Source: a virus
Virus record (IMG/VR): IMGVR_UViG_3300022911_000003
Span: 1 to 64,000 of that record
Reading direction: 5' to 3' (one strand)
Length of the DNA: 64,000 nucleotides
Below the pieces are notes generated by a model that ran no database searches, was not told where the DNA came from, and saw only the letters and a list, made by a program, of their open reading frames with translations. The first letter of the stretch is position 1, and the number at the start of each line of letters is the position of its first letter. Below, piece after piece: positions 1-9,343 of this stretch. The position numbers and the translations under genes are program-made.

Positions 1-174
1 TTGTCAGGCTCGACCACAAATGTGTCGATCGGTTCGGCTGTGAGCGGGGCCACAAATACCTTGACCGTCAACGGACTCCCTACCTACGCCAACGAGGCGG
101 CTGCGGTTACTGGTGGCCTCGCTGCGGGTATGATTTACAAGACGTCGACCGGAGAGGTTCGGGTCAAACTCTAG
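1..174 (+). CDS. Tail structural protein, C-terminal fragment
   Basis: The reading frame is open from the window edge and stops with TAG at 172-174, so only the last 57 residues are visible. The end contains LPTYANEAAAVTGGLAAGMI followed by YKTSTGEVRV, which resembles a C-terminal tail I know from many phage tail-fibre or tail-tip proteins. The position directly upstream of the tail-spike genes agrees with that. The start and size lie outside the window. Confidence 0.6.
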   Translation: MSGSTTNVSIGSAVSGATNTLTVNGLPTYANEAAAVTGGLAAGMIYKTSTGEVRVKL

Positions 175-183
175 CGCCGATCC

Positions 184-220
184 ACCGCCTATTGTGATTC
201 AGGGCCGTTTCGGTATGCTC
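184..220 (+). promoter_or_regulatory. Late promoter-like element, copy 1
   Basis: A 37-bp stretch nearly repeats the one at 3194-3230 (about 29 of 37 positions match), and each copy ends about 30 bp before a DUF2793 tail gene. It holds TTGTGA at 192-197 and TATGCT at 214-219, separated by 16 bp, compatible with a -35/-10 promoter. A shorter relative precedes the portal gene at 50550. Promoter activity is inferred. Confidence 0.5.
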
Positions 221-251
221 GCCACGTTGTTGTTGCGACGGGTGGCCCTCT

Positions 252-2366
252 ATGTCGACCAGAAAACTTGCCCTGACGTTGCTCAGTAATGACCTGAAGC
301 GCAGCGTGGTCAACACGAACCTGGCAACGATCGACCGCCTCGTCCAGTTGTCGGTAATCGCTATTGGAACAAATAACCCGCCAGCCGATCCGGAACCCGG
401 CGATGCCTATATAGCCGGCACCAGCACGACAGGGTCCTGGGTCGGCCATAACGGGCAGGTGGCGACATGGGACGGAACTGAGTGGCAGTTCGACGCGCCG
501 CAACCGGGTTGGCTCGTGGCCGTCCTCGATCCGGCCCAGTGCGATCTTTATTGCCTCACATCCAATGCGACATGGGTGCTGGTGGCGACTGAGGGGCCTG
601 AAGGACCTCCCGGCCCAACAGGAGATGTGACTCCAGCGGCCGTAGCGGCACGCGACCGGGCCGAGGCCGCAGCCGACCGGGCAGAGGCTGCGGTACACCT
701 CATCGACCAGGTCGCCAATATGTACGTCACGGCGACGGACGATGCGAATTGGCAGGGCGCGAATGATTATGACAGCGTCATGTGGCAGATCGGTCCGGAT
801 CAGTCCGCCATATCCGGCTACACGTTTGAGCGTGCCGTCGGCGAATTCAGAGATCCGGTCGGCGCCCTGATTCACCGGACCATCGCCAAAAAGTTCCCCG
901 ATTCTTATATCCGCAATCAGGCCAACCGTGCGACTCGGGAAGTCGCGCGGCGCCGTGCCGCCTTGGCCAATCCTCGCTACATCTCAGGTCTGATGGCGAG
1001 CACCAGTCTTTGCACCGTCGACGGCCAGTCGAACTCGAACGGCACACAGTGCTTCCCTCCATTGCTGCTTTCGCCCACCTGGCAGAACCGCACTACTGGC
1101 ATCTATATGATCGGGGACAGCATACACCCCCGAAGCGTCAAGGGTCCGGACTGGGTGCAGTGCGGCGATGACGTGGCCTTCAAACGCATGATTGCGACGG
1201 TACGCGGCTCTGCTGACAACACCATCCTGACCCAGGCCGAGTACGCCGCGCTTGCCCCGACAGACACCAATGTCGGGCAGACAATCATGGAAGGTGCGCT
1301 TCTGGTATTCGATTGGTTGCGCCTGCGCCACTTCGGGTTGTCGATTGACCCGCTCCACAGTTTCGTCGCGATCGAGGGGTCTCGCACAGGAAAGACAGCG
1401 GCCCAACTCGCCAAAGACTACGTCCCGCCAACCCCGGACGATGACATTTACCCCAGGCTCCTCAATGGCGCGGCTCTGGCAAAGTTCATTGACCCGAACA
1501 TCAAGCACCTGCTCCATGTCATGCAGCAGGGCGAAAGCGATACGGCGGACGGATTCGGTGGCTATACCGATCCGACGACGTGGCAGAACCTGACCAAGCA
1601 GCGCCGCGTCGATCGGCACAACGACATCACCCTGGGCCTGCTGAACCAGACCGGCGAGCCTATGGTGCCGTGGTTCATGAACCAGATCGGCGGACGCGGC
1701 CTGATCAATCCTGGCGGCCTTCCCATAGCAACGGCACAACTGGATCTCGCCCTGAACGAACCGGGCTTCTTCATCTCGGCCTGCCACATGGGCAGCAGAA
1801 AGGGCATCCACTGGGATGTCAATTCTACCATGTGGGCCAGCCAACTGCTGGGATACGAAATCTTCGAACTACTGGTTTTGAACCAGAACCCCATTCCTTT
1901 CGCGCCCTACGAGATCAAGGTGTGCGGGAATCAGATGCTGACGAGTTTCCTGACGCCAGAGCCTCCCCTGCAATTCGCCACGGCCTATGACTTGGTCGGC
2001 GCCACGGTCGAGATGCAGACCACGCAAGGCTTCCTGAACCTGAACAAAGGCTTCTATCCCTGGGACTCGGATGGAGACCTGACCATAACGGCGATCGAGG
2101 TCGTGGAAGAAAACAGCATCCTCAAAACGTGCAACCGCAGTTTCGGATCGACCCCGATGCTGGACTACGGCCGGCGCATTGCTCCGTTCGGCACGGGCAA
2201 CGTCATCGACAGTTCCAAGTTCCAGTTCTTCAAGCAAATCTATGATCCCGCTCTGGGCTCAGGCGTGTGGGAGTCAACAGTCGCCTACCTCAACGACTAC
2301 TTCCCGGCCGGCCGCCAACTCAATCTTTTCCGCAAGCCCGCAACGCATGTGAGTGACCCGCTATGA
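252..2366 (+). CDS. Tail spike with DUF2793 and SGNH esterase domains
   Basis: 704 residues. The N-terminal part (about 25-115) has the DUF2793 pattern seen in alphaproteobacterial phage tail proteins, with GSWVGHNGQVATWDGTEW. A short collagen-like GPEGPPGPTGD follows, then an Ala/Arg/Glu-rich coiled-coil repeat (ARDRAEAAADRAEAA). The large C-terminal part looks like an SGNH-type carbohydrate esterase: GQSN near residue 257, QGESD near 425, and a histidine in GIHWD near 519. The likely role is receptor or capsule binding plus deacetylation of host polysaccharide at the tail tip. Its stop overlaps the next start by 4 bp (ATGA). The architecture matches the gene at 3259, which suggests duplication followed by strong divergence. 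Confidence 0.75.
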   Translation: MSTRKLALTLLSNDLKRSVVNTNLATIDRLVQLSVIAIGTNNPPADPEPGDAYIAGTSTTGSWVGHNGQVATWDGTEWQFDAPQPGWLVAVLDPAQCDLYCLTSNATWVLVATEGPEGPPGPTGDVTPAAVAARDRAEAAADRAEAAVHLIDQVANMYVTATDDANWQGANDYDSVMWQIGPDQSAISGYTFERAVGEFRDPVGALIHRTIAKKFPDSYIRNQANRATREVARRRAALANPRYISGLMASTSLCTVDGQSNSNGTQCFPPLLLSPTWQNRTTGIYMIGDSIHPRSVKGPDWVQCGDDVAFKRMIATVRGSADNTILTQAEYAALAPTDTNVGQTIMEGALLVFDWLRLRHFGLSIDPLHSFVAIEGSRTGKTAAQLAKDYVPPTPDDDIYPRLLNGAALAKFIDPNIKHLLHVMQQGESDTADGFGGYTDPTTWQNLTKQRRVDRHNDITLGLLNQTGEPMVPWFMNQIGGRGLINPGGLPIATAQLDLALNEPGFFISACHMGSRKGIHWDVNSTMWASQLLGYEIFELLVLNQNPIPFAPYEIKVCGNQMLTSFLTPEPPLQFATAYDLVGATVEMQTTQGFLNLNKGFYPWDSDGDLTITAIEVVEENSILKTCNRSFGSTPMLDYGRRIAPFGTGNVIDSSKFQFFKQIYDPALGSGVWESTVAYLNDYFPAGRQLNLFRKPATHVSDPL

Positions 2367-3178
2367 CCGGCATACGTTTACAAGCAATGGGCGATACAAG
2401 TAACCCGTTCGGGCTATGGTCAAACCCTCCCGTGAAACGCGGCTTGGCCTGCCTTAATTTCAGCGGGGCCGACGCCCGGTTTTCACAGGTCAACCGCTCC
2501 GGATTTCCTGTGGCGGGTCGCCGGGCCGGATCTGTCCTCGGCATGGTTGACGGTATCGAGGATGGTCTGCCGCAGACACACTTCGTAACGGACCACATGC
2601 GGGGCTGCGATTACCTGAACTGCATCGAATACGAAGTCGCCGAAACCGAGTCGATGACGTTCATCTTCGCCGCCAAGCCTGAAAATGCCAACGGCACAAT
2701 TCCCGACATCAACGTTTCAACGACCCGGCCGATCTATATCGGCTATCAACTGTCCAGCAACCACCCCGTCGGCATGAGCGTCTTTGTCGGCGGCACCGGC
2801 AATGTTCGCCTCACAGCGGAGTTTCTGGTCTCTGGCGTCTCGACCACGGTGAACTGCACCAGGCCGGGCTACACCGGGACTCAGTTGAACCAGTTGCGGA
2901 TGTGGGCGGCCCGGATCGAGGCTGGGGTCGGCATGACTATTCGCGACATAACCGCAGGCACGCCCGCCATATTCGTTGCAAACACCAATAGCCGGGTGCT
3001 TTCCGGGCGGAACCTTCGGATGGGCGCCGGGTTCAGTGCTTCTGGCAGGTCGGGGTTTTATTGCGGATCGGCGCACCAAGTCGCGCTCAATACGTCCGAA
3101 GAAGACGATCAGGCAGAATTCATGGCGACGATTCTGAAAGACGAGTACAGCATCACGGGCCTGGTTCCTGGCGTGTGA
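2363..3178 (+). CDS. Partner protein of tail spike 1
   Basis: 271 residues, begins MTGIRLQAMG and overlaps the preceding gene by 4 bp, implying translational coupling. The composition (many Gly, Ser, Thr, Val and alternating hydrophobic strands) suggests a beta-sandwich, perhaps LamG-like. The gene at 5538 has the same position and the same MTG start behind the second spike. I do not recognise a family with certainty. A structural or glycan-binding role at the tail tip is inferred from context. Confidence 0.6.
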   Translation: MTGIRLQAMGDTSNPFGLWSNPPVKRGLACLNFSGADARFSQVNRSGFPVAGRRAGSVLGMVDGIEDGLPQTHFVTDHMRGCDYLNCIEYEVAETESMTFIFAAKPENANGTIPDINVSTTRPIYIGYQLSSNHPVGMSVFVGGTGNVRLTAEFLVSGVSTTVNCTRPGYTGTQLNQLRMWAARIEAGVGMTIRDITAGTPAIFVANTNSRVLSGRNLRMGAGFSASGRSGFYCGSAHQVALNTSEEDDQAEFMATILKDEYSITGLVPGV

Positions 3179-3193
3179 CGAGCGGCCAGACAT

Positions 3194-3230
3194 ACCGCCT
3201 ATTGTGGTTTTTGGTCTTTTCGATATGCTC
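3194..3230 (+). promoter_or_regulatory. Late promoter-like element, copy 2
   Basis: Second copy of the 37-bp element at 184-220. TTGTGG at 3202-3207 and TATGCT at 3224-3229 are 16 bp apart, and the tail-spike start codon lies 28 bp downstream. Conservation of the first 13 bases and the last 7 bases while the middle has drifted points to a binding site rather than a recent copy. Confidence 0.5.
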
Positions 3231-3258
3231 CGCTCCATATTTGGCATGGGTGGTTTGA

Positions 3259-5538
3259 ATGTCGGCCGAAAAGATTGGTCTGTCTCGACTTGGAACCGAC
3301 AGAAAACTCTCCGCCATAAATGCGGACCTGGACACGCTGGGCCGTGTCGTTCAACTGCATGTCATCTCGATCGGCGACAACGATCCGCCGAACTCTCCCG
3401 CCGAGGGCAATGCCTACGTCGTCGGCTCGGCCGGCACCGGAGCATGGGCCGGGCATGATGATGAGGTCGCTTCGTTCTCGTCAGGTTCGTGGGTATTCGA
3501 TACGCCGGCAGCGGGTTGGATCGCGACCATCGTTACGCTTGACGACTGCTCTCTGTGGTCCCTGACCGAGTCTGGAACCTGGGTTCTGGTGAACCGAGGC
3601 GAGCCGGGCGGGACCATCGTTCCTACAGGCCCGTACAACAACGCCACGCCGTATTACGCGGCTCAGTCTGTCGAAAGCGATGGATCGCAATATTTCTTGC
3701 CCGTGGATTACGAAGGGTTTTCCATAGGTGTTGCGCCTCCGGGCGGGGACTGGTTGCTGTTCGTGTCCAAAGGAAACGAAGGCGGCCAAGGCATTCAGGG
3801 CATCCAAGGCGCACAGGGCCAAACCGACTTTCAGGTCTGGCTTTCTCAGGGCAATACCGGGACATATGCCGAGTATCGCGCTGGCCTGGTCGGCCCGGCC
3901 GGTGGAACCGTAGATGCAGCGGCTCAGGCACTGTTGGACCAAGTCACCGCTGCTGTGGCAAGCGTCACAGCGATCGGCGATATACAACCACAGGCCAAGG
4001 TCTTCACCGATTCGGCCAGCGACTACGCCCCGCACGTCATGTCAGCCACGGGCCGGCTGATCTTCGCCACACGGCTTAGTGACGGCCACCTCGTTGTCTT
4101 TGGCGAGATCGAGGGCGATGGCCTGACCACAGCCATTACCGACGCCATAACGCCCTATATCGACACGCATGTTTATACCGGGACGGGAGACTACGTCCCC
4201 ATCGGGTCGATGACGCCGACGGGCCGGATGCCGTTGTATTATGACCGTATCCTCAACCGCGCCGTCCTCTCGGATGTCCTGATTGAGGGCGACACAGGGC
4301 TCGACGCCGGGGTCATCAAGCCGTCCTGGGTGGAATATGCCGTGGGCTATAACGGCCTGATCATCGTGAGTCAGTCGCTCGGCATCGGGTGGCAATCCTA
4401 CCCCGCACTTTCCACGACCCAGCCTTACCACAACGTCATGCTGGCCGGTGGCGTCCGCACTTATGTCGCCAGTTCGTTTGAACCCTTGGTCGAGAACAAT
4501 GTCGAAGACGGCGGAACCGAAATCGGCGACTATGAAGGTGAGACCGTCTGCACCCGAGCTACCAGCGAGGTCAATCGCCGCGCCGCGCTTTATCAGGGCA
4601 TTGACCCGGCAAGCCTTGTCTTTTACCCCAGCGCTCCTGGAAAGTCGGGCCAGTCATTAGCGAACATCAGCCCAGGTTCTGTGGTTTACGAAAGGTCGAT
4701 GGACGCAATTAGGTCCGGCATAAACATCGCCAAGGGGCAAGGTAAGGTCTGTTATTTTCAATCCGGCCTGCTGATGTGGGGCGAATACACGAACCAAAAC
4801 GCGGACCTGACGCGAGAGGAATGTGTCGCCGCATTGTTGGCGCTGCGAGAATCCTATGAGCGGGATATCAAGGCTCTGAACAACCAACCCATGCCGTTTC
4901 AGATGCTGTGCTACCAGCCCGTGGGATACTCGATCAACGACGGCGACGGCACGGGCATTGTTGACCTCGCGATTCAGGACTGCATCAACCAGTCCCCGTA
5001 TTTCCACTTCGCCGGGCCAATCTATCACCTGAACTTTGGCCCCGACAATCTCCACCTGACAAACGTGGGCGAGGCGCGTTTTGCCTATACCGTGGGCCGG
5101 GCCTATCACCAACTTGTGGTCGAGGGCCGCGTCCCGGACTGCATCTGGCCCAAATCAGCAACGATGGTACGCGGATCGAACACCCTGACCATCAACTTCA
5201 CCATTCCGAAGGCGCTGGTCTTCGCCGCAGACTTTGTTCCACAGGCCACGGATCAAGGCTTCTGGGTTGGCGAGTCTGGATCTAAGATCACAGCATCCGG
5301 AATTGCTGTCGGGGCGGATGGCGATACAGTGGCAATGGCGCTGGCCTCGCAGCCCACAGCAGGCGTGGTTCGGTACGGCCTGGATTATTTCGGCACAGGC
5401 ATGACCATTCGCCACGGCGGTACGGGCAACCTTCGCGACACCACGACAGAACAGACTTTGGTCGATGGCGTCACCTATCCCACGTACCACATTTGCCCGC
5501 ACTTCGAACTTCCCATCATCATCGTGGAGCCGTCATAA
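3259..5538 (+). CDS. Second tail spike with DUF2793 and SGNH esterase domains
   Basis: 759 residues. It repeats the layout of the first spike: DUF2793-like segment (about 20-115, [20 protein letters not shown]), a short collagen-like [16 protein letters not shown], then an SGNH-hydrolase region with GKSGQSL near residue 461 and a DNLHLT block near 596-601, where Asp and His would be catalytic. Sequence identity to spike 1 is obvious only near the N-terminus, the part expected to attach to the virion; the enzymatic parts differ. Two spikes of different specificity may widen the range of surface glycans recognised. Confidence 0.75.
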   Translation: MSAEKIGLSRLGTDRKLSAINADLDTLGRVVQLHVISIGDNDPPNSPAEGNAYVVGSAGTGAWAGHDDEVASFSSGSWVFDTPAAGWIATIVTLDDCSLWSLTESGTWVLVNRGEPGGTIVPTGPYNNATPYYAAQSVESDGSQYFLPVDYEGFSIGVAPPGGDWLLFVSKGNEGGQGIQGIQGAQGQTDFQVWLSQGNTGTYAEYRAGLVGPAGGTVDAAAQALLDQVTAAVASVTAIGDIQPQAKVFTDSASDYAPHVMSATGRLIFATRLSDGHLVVFGEIEGDGLTTAITDAITPYIDTHVYTGTGDYVPIGSMTPTGRMPLYYDRILNRAVLSDVLIEGDTGLDAGVIKPSWVEYAVGYNGLIIVSQSLGIGWQSYPALSTTQPYHNVMLAGGVRTYVASSFEPLVENNVEDGGTEIGDYEGETVCTRATSEVNRRAALYQGIDPASLVFYPSAPGKSGQSLANISPGSVVYERSMDAIRSGINIAKGQGKVCYFQSGLLMWGEYTNQNADLTREECVAALLALRESYERDIKALNNQPMPFQMLCYQPVGYSINDGDGTGIVDLAIQDCINQSPYFHFAGPIYHLNFGPDNLHLTNVGEARFAYTVGRAYHQLVVEGRVPDCIWPKSATMVRGSNTLTINFTIPKALVFAADFVPQATDQGFWVGESGSKITASGIAVGADGDTVAMALASQPTAGVVRYGLDYFGTGMTIRHGGTGNLRDTTTEQTLVDGVTYPTYHICPHFELPIIIVEPS

Positions 5539-6518
5539 TGACCGGAGTCCCCTACGTCGAAATCCAAGGCGCACCGTCTTTGCCAGGATCGCCCATCATC
5601 CAGCAACTCTATCGCCGTCGTTCCATACCACTTCCGGACCTGCCTGGATCTGCGAAGACATGGCTGCTGGGCGACGACAATACCGCCATGATCGACGCGG
5701 CACAGACCAATGCGCTTCAGAGGACGGTGTATATCAGCGTCACGGCCGGAGGTTCTGGCTATACCGGCGCACCAACAGTTGGACTTTCCGGTTATGGCGG
5801 CACCGGCATGGCCGCGACGGCTGTGGTGACGGCCGGCGTAGTCACTGGCGTTATTGTGACCAACCCCGGAGTTGATGCCACGTCTGCACCCACAGTCACC
5901 TTCACCCCGACGAATGGCGGGACTGGCGCGACAGCCACGGCTCACATTGCTGATCTTCCCGCCTTCAGCGAGGGATACCTGACCTTTGACAGTGGCGCGA
6001 CACTGGTAGGAATCGACGGATATCAAACACCATACGCCGACATAGTCGAGCAGACCGTGGGCTGTATTTTCCAACCCTCATCGGCCAGCGGCGTCATGGT
6101 CATCATGGGAACGGCCAACGGCAATAACGGCCAGGGCGGTGATCTGCTCTACTCGACCAGCGGCGTCCTTACCGTCCGCACCGGCGCCGTCACAACCAAC
6201 ATCACGCCTCCTGCTGAAGTCGTGGCCGGGTCCTGGGCCTTTGTCGCCATGTCTCATTCCGCAGCAGGCGTTCGTCGCGTCATGTGGGTCGTCGATGGCG
6301 CCATAACGGCAAACCAGAACACGGGCGTGACAAAGACAGCCGCCACGCCTTCCCGCAGGTTCGCTTTCGGCAATAGCTGCTTCAGCGTGTCGAACGCAAC
6401 AGGGGCCAAAATGGCGGCCGGGTTCTATGCCGGATCGCTGCTCAACGACAGCCAAGTCATCGAAATCTACAACCGCTTAAAGGGTGATGTTGTAAGTCGT
6501 GGTCTATCAGTGCTTTAG
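5538..6518 (+). CDS. Partner protein of tail spike 2, LamG-like
   Basis: 326 residues from an ATG that overlaps the previous stop (TAATG). An in-frame ATG 45 bp upstream exists but lies inside the previous gene. The middle is Gly/Thr/Val-rich with repeated [10 protein letters not shown]-type strands; the C-terminal half ([14 protein letters not shown] onward, with MWVVDGAI and FAFGN) resembles concanavalin/LamG-like phage domains. It is the positional counterpart of the gene at 2363. Likely a tail-tip glycan-binding or accessory structural protein. Confidence 0.6.
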   Translation: MTGVPYVEIQGAPSLPGSPIIQQLYRRRSIPLPDLPGSAKTWLLGDDNTAMIDAAQTNALQRTVYISVTAGGSGYTGAPTVGLSGYGGTGMAATAVVTAGVVTGVIVTNPGVDATSAPTVTFTPTNGGTGATATAHIADLPAFSEGYLTFDSGATLVGIDGYQTPYADIVEQTVGCIFQPSSASGVMVIMGTANGNNGQGGDLLYSTSGVLTVRTGAVTTNITPPAEVVAGSWAFVAMSHSAAGVRRVMWVVDGAITANQNTGVTKTAATPSRRFAFGNSCFSVSNATGAKMAAGFYAGSLLNDSQVIEIYNRLKGDVVSRGLSVL

Positions 6519-6548
6519 TACCCGTCCCATAACCAACAGGAGTCTATC

Positions 6549-6827
6549 ATGAACATCACTACCGCTGCCCTTCAAGACCTCATCAATGCCGTCGGCCACG
6601 TGTTCCAAAAGCGCGCCAAGGAACTCGACATTACGGCGCAGGAAGACTTCGCCGAGTCCGACCTGGTCAAGGCCCAAGAAGCCACGACCGCCGAAATCGA
6701 CAAGCTCAAACGCCTTTTCGCACAAACTCTCGATCAGGCTAACGTCCAAATCATGCAAGAGGACGGTGCGTTGCGCGAGGAAGGCGAATATGTTGTGATG
6801 CCGAAGAGCATTGGCTGCACCTGCTGA
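6549..6827 (+). CDS. Small protein of unknown function
   Basis: 92 residues, starting after a good ribosome site (AACAGGAG). Mostly helical with a central charged stretch (EATTAEIDKLKRLF) and a terminal Cys-Thr-Cys. No family recognised. It lies between the tail-spike block and the lysis genes. Confidence 0.65.
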   Translation: MNITTAALQDLINAVGHVFQKRAKELDITAQEDFAESDLVKAQEATTAEIDKLKRLFAQTLDQANVQIMQEDGALREEGEYVVMPKSIGCTC

Positions 6828-6850
6828 TCGCTGAAAAGGAGTTCGTCGAC

Positions 6851-7336
6851 ATGATAGGCACGATTTTTTTTCTTGTTCTCGGCGCTTTGATTGCGGCGAA
6901 CTCCATCCTGTCCATTTGGTCTCGGGATTCGGCACTTAAACTGACAGCTTTTTTGCTGGCCTTTGATCTCGGGGCCAGTATCGGCCTGCAGCTTTTCATT
7001 CAACCGCCTGACAGGCAGGTCTGGCTCTGCATCGTGGACAGCGCCATCATTTTTATATGGCTCTACAACCGCCACCTTTACGCTGGAAAACCAGTCCTGC
7101 GGGCAGGCGTACCGCTTGGTTATCTTCTGATGATGCTGCTCAGCATCACGTTTATTGTGACCCACGGTCAATCGGTAAGGTTGTCTGAAATCGTTTCGGA
7201 TGCGATATACATCTTATTGCTGAGTGTGAATCTCTGGGGCGGAATTCGTAATGCCTTCGCTAAGTTGGGAACTGGCAGCGGGCATAGCGATTGGGCTGTA
7301 CGCCCTGACCATATTCGTGCTGGTGATCGTCGATGA
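6851..7336 (+). CDS. Multi-pass membrane protein
   Basis: 161 residues with about four hydrophobic segments (roughly 3-20, 30-52, 60-77 and 97-115, with another near 125-140). It is the first of several membrane proteins before the endolysin, so a holin or antiholin role is possible but unproven. The last 25 residues (GTGSGHSDWAVRPDHIRAGDRR) are hydrophilic and coincide with a better-looking start of a small membrane protein in another frame at 7251. Confidence 0.6.
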   Translation: MIGTIFFLVLGALIAANSILSIWSRDSALKLTAFLLAFDLGASIGLQLFIQPPDRQVWLCIVDSAIIFIWLYNRHLYAGKPVLRAGVPLGYLLMMLLSITFIVTHGQSVRLSEIVSDAIYILLLSVNLWGGIRNAFAKLGTGSGHSDWAVRPDHIRAGDRR

Positions 7337-7421
7337 GCGAGGACAGCATAGAGACAAAACTGGCCAGACTAGAGGGTCGGTTCGAAGGAAGGATCAAACA
7401 CCTGGAGACAGTGGCAAATGA
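7251..7421 (+). CDS. Short single-TM protein overlapping two neighbours
   Basis: 56 codons from ATG 7251. The N-terminus MPSLSWELAAGIAIGLYALT leads into a continuous hydrophobic helix ending VLVIVDE, then a basic tail. It overlaps the end of the 6851 gene and the start of the 7333 gene in a third frame. The helix is convincing; the C-terminal half overlaps the coiled-coil gene and may be less constrained. It may belong to the holin set. Confidence 0.4.
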   Translation: MPSLSWELAAGIAIGLYALTIFVLVIVDERGQHRDKTGQTRGSVRRKDQTPGDSGK

Positions 7422-7602
7422 TCACCAGGAAACGCTGTATGGAACTGGCGATCACAAAGGTGGCTTGGTCAATGAAATGAAGGACGTGAAGACCGAGAAT
7501 AAGTACCTTCGCCTAATTTATGTCCTCGTTACGGCTCTTGTGCTCCCATGGCTCAACGCCCTGCTCGGCAGGATGGGTCTCGGGCCTTTGAGGATTGGAT
7601 AA
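7333..7602 (+). CDS. Coiled coil plus C-terminal TM protein, XhlA-like
   Basis: 89 residues. The first 60 are charged and helical (ETKLARLEGRFEGRIKHLET), followed by one hydrophobic helix (YVLVTALVLPWLNALLG) near the end. That order is typical of XhlA/hemolysin-type accessory lysis proteins. The start overlaps the 6851 gene by 4 bp. Confidence 0.55.
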   Translation: MSEDSIETKLARLEGRFEGRIKHLETVANDHQETLYGTGDHKGGLVNEMKDVKTENKYLRLIYVLVTALVLPWLNALLGRMGLGPLRIG

Positions 7603-7666
7603 CCCACAGGTTTTGACAAACGCCGCGTTTCGTCGCACCCTGTCGGCCTGATCAGGGAGTCCCATC

Positions 7667-8017
7667 GTGATTGAAACACCGCAGGACCGGGAAGACCGAA
7701 TCGTTCAGCGCGTGCTGGCCTTTGCTACGGTCGCCATCGTTGCCTTCGTCGTGGTCATCCTTATGTTCAAGGAAATCCCGAACAAGAACGAGGTCATGAT
7801 CGGCACCGTGATCGGATTTATCTTTGGGAACATGGCCGGGCCTATCTTCCGCAAGATATTCGGCGGCCCTGATTCGGGAACGCGCCAAGCTGTGGCTGCA
7901 TCCAATGACGTGCTCAAGACGGCAGTCGCTGCTGCATCTGGCGTCCAAGGAAATCCTGTCGTTGTTCAGGCGCCGGCCGTCGTGACCGTAGAGCCAAATC
8001 CCAAGCCCGAGGAATAA
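7667..8017 (+). CDS. Putative holin, two TM helices
   Basis: 116 residues with two hydrophobic helices (about 15-36 and 45-60), a glycine-rich second helix (IGTVIGFIFGNMAGPIF), and a charged/Pro-rich tail. Size, topology and position just upstream of the endolysin fit a class II holin. An AGGGAGT ribosome site precedes ATTGTG-type sequence; the codon at 7667 is a GTG. Confidence 0.55.
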   Translation: MIETPQDREDRIVQRVLAFATVAIVAFVVVILMFKEIPNKNEVMIGTVIGFIFGNMAGPIFRKIFGGPDSGTRQAVAASNDVLKTAVAAASGVQGNPVVVQAPAVVTVEPNPKPEE

Positions 8018-8019
8018 CC

Positions 8020-8238
8020 ATGACGCTCGCAGCGGCCTATACGGCGCAGTCCGGCACCTATCCCGAGTTCCTGCATGTCCATGACGCCGGCGACACGGTC
8101 CGCATCTCGGTTCGAGGCCCGGCCGTTCCGAACGATGATGGTGTTCTGACCGAAGGACCGACGGTTTCGATGACCATGCCGCGCGACAAGTACGTCAAAC
8201 TTCTGAAACAAGCCCTGGAGCAAATGCCCGATGTTTGA
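8020..8238 (+). CDS. Small protein in the lysis cassette
   Basis: 72 residues, starts 2 bp after the previous stop and overlaps the endolysin start by 8 bp. Contains a beta-rich middle (DTVRISVRGPAV) and a helical end (PRDKYVKLLKQALEQM). No family recognised; coupling suggests co-expression with the endolysin. Confidence 0.65.
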   Translation: MTLAAAYTAQSGTYPEFLHVHDAGDTVRISVRGPAVPNDDGVLTEGPTVSMTMPRDKYVKLLKQALEQMPDV

Positions 8239-8839
8239 AACCCTGCAAAAGAACCTCGCGGCCAAGGGCCTGTACGGCGGCGCGATCGACGGCCTCACTG
8301 GTCCGAAAACTTACTCAGGACTGATCCAGGCCATCGGGGCTCACATTGACCCAGTCAGACTGCCCGAACTGACTCAGGCCTTTTCTTTGAGGCTTGCACA
8401 GGGCCACATCGACACAGCGCTCAGGCTGTCGCACTTCATTGCTCAGTGCGCGCATGAGTCTGGCGGGTTCCATTACTGGTATGAGCTCGGCGGCCCGGAC
8501 TATTTCAAGAAGTACGACGGCCGGAAGGATCTCGGAAATACCTATCTCGGAGATGGATACCGATTCCGTGGTCGCGGCATCATTCAGCTTACCGGCCGAA
8601 GCAACTATTCCAAGTATGCCGCTGCTCTCGGCCTGGACCTGATAGGCAATCCCGAACTGGCTGCCACGACCGATGTCGCTGTCAGGATCGCTGTCCAGTT
8701 CTGGAACGACCATGGTCTGTCAGCGCTTGCCGACAAGGATGACGTTCTGACGATCACGAAGCGAATCAATGGCGGAACCCGCGGACTTGCAGAGCGCAAA
8801 GCCTACTTGGTAAAAATGAAATCACTGTTCGGCATCTGA
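8231..8839 (+). CDS. Endolysin, GH19 chitinase-like
   Basis: 202 residues. The first 35 resemble a short peptidoglycan-binding repeat (GLYGGAIDGLTGPKT). The rest is a GH19-type lysozyme/chitinase fold: AQCAHESGGF with the likely catalytic Glu at residue 76, then GDGYRFRGRGIIQLTGRSNY. It would cleave the glycan strands of peptidoglycan at the end of infection. There is no signal peptide, so export should depend on the holin candidates upstream. Confidence 0.85.
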   Translation: MFETLQKNLAAKGLYGGAIDGLTGPKTYSGLIQAIGAHIDPVRLPELTQAFSLRLAQGHIDTALRLSHFIAQCAHESGGFHYWYELGGPDYFKKYDGRKDLGNTYLGDGYRFRGRGIIQLTGRSNYSKYAAALGLDLIGNPELAATTDVAVRIAVQFWNDHGLSALADKDDVLTITKRINGGTRGLAERKAYLVKMKSLFGI

Positions 8840-8841
8840 CC

Positions 8842-9204
8842 ATGTTCAGCGGCATCAAGACCTACCTCCTGATCGGCGCGGCAGTCCTGATCCTCGGAAC
8901 AGTCGGCGGCCTATGGTTCGAGTTCGAACACCGTGGCGCCGAACTGAAAGTGATGAAGGCCGATCTCGCTGCAGCTCAGGCCCGGGCACTGGCTGCGGAG
9001 CGCAACATCAAGATCGAGACGCAGATCCAGACCGTGACGCGGAAGGTCTATGTCAAAGCCAAGGAGGCTCAAATTGCCGTACAAGCCCAAGACCCGAAAT
9101 GTGCTGATGCTGGTCCTTTTATCGACAGTTGGCGTTCTGGGGTTATTCTCGTGCGCAACTCGGCCGGTTCCAGTACCAGTTCCGCTTCCCCCGTCGGTCC
9201 TTGA
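8842..9204 (+). CDS. Rz-like inner-membrane spanin
   Basis: 120 residues. One N-terminal TM helix (YLLIGAAVLILGTVGGLWF) is followed by a long helical region rich in Ala/Lys/Glu (ELKVMKADLAAAQARALAAE). The next gene begins inside it in another frame, the classic Rz/Rz1 arrangement. It should span the periplasm together with the lipoprotein partner to disrupt the outer membrane. Confidence 0.7.
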   Translation: MFSGIKTYLLIGAAVLILGTVGGLWFEFEHRGAELKVMKADLAAAQARALAAERNIKIETQIQTVTRKVYVKAKEAQIAVQAQDPKCADAGPFIDSWRSGVILVRNSAGSSTSSASPVGP

Positions 9205-9343
9205 ATCGTGCCTGTCCGGAGATCCCGCTCTGGTAAAGACGGTTCAGGACCTGGCCGTGTTCTCGATCGACCAAGAAGCAGCGCTACAAGCCTGCGAGGC
9301 AAAGCGTAAAGCGCTGGTTGATATCGCCCAGGGCAAGCCTTAG
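9050..9343 (+). CDS. Rz1-like outer-membrane spanin lipoprotein
   Basis: 97 residues, nested by 155 bp in the Rz-like gene. A hydrophobic signal (LMLVLLSTVGVLGLFSC) ends in a lipobox-like Leu-Phe-Ser-Cys, followed by a Pro/Val-rich stretch (TRPVPVPVPLPPS) typical of o-spanins. An in-frame Met near residue 20 is an alternative start that would give a shorter signal peptide. The last 4 bp overlap the convergent gene at 9340. Confidence 0.7.
   Translation: MSKPRRLKLPYKPKTRNVLMLVLLSTVGVLGLFSCATRPVPVPVPLPPSVLESCLSGDPALVKTVQDLAVFSIDQEAALQACEAKRKALVDIAQGKP

Noticed and set aside
984-1844. 286-codon minus-strand frame opposite tail spike 1
   Set aside because: Antisense shadow of a well-supported gene, with no ribosome site and no recognisable motif.
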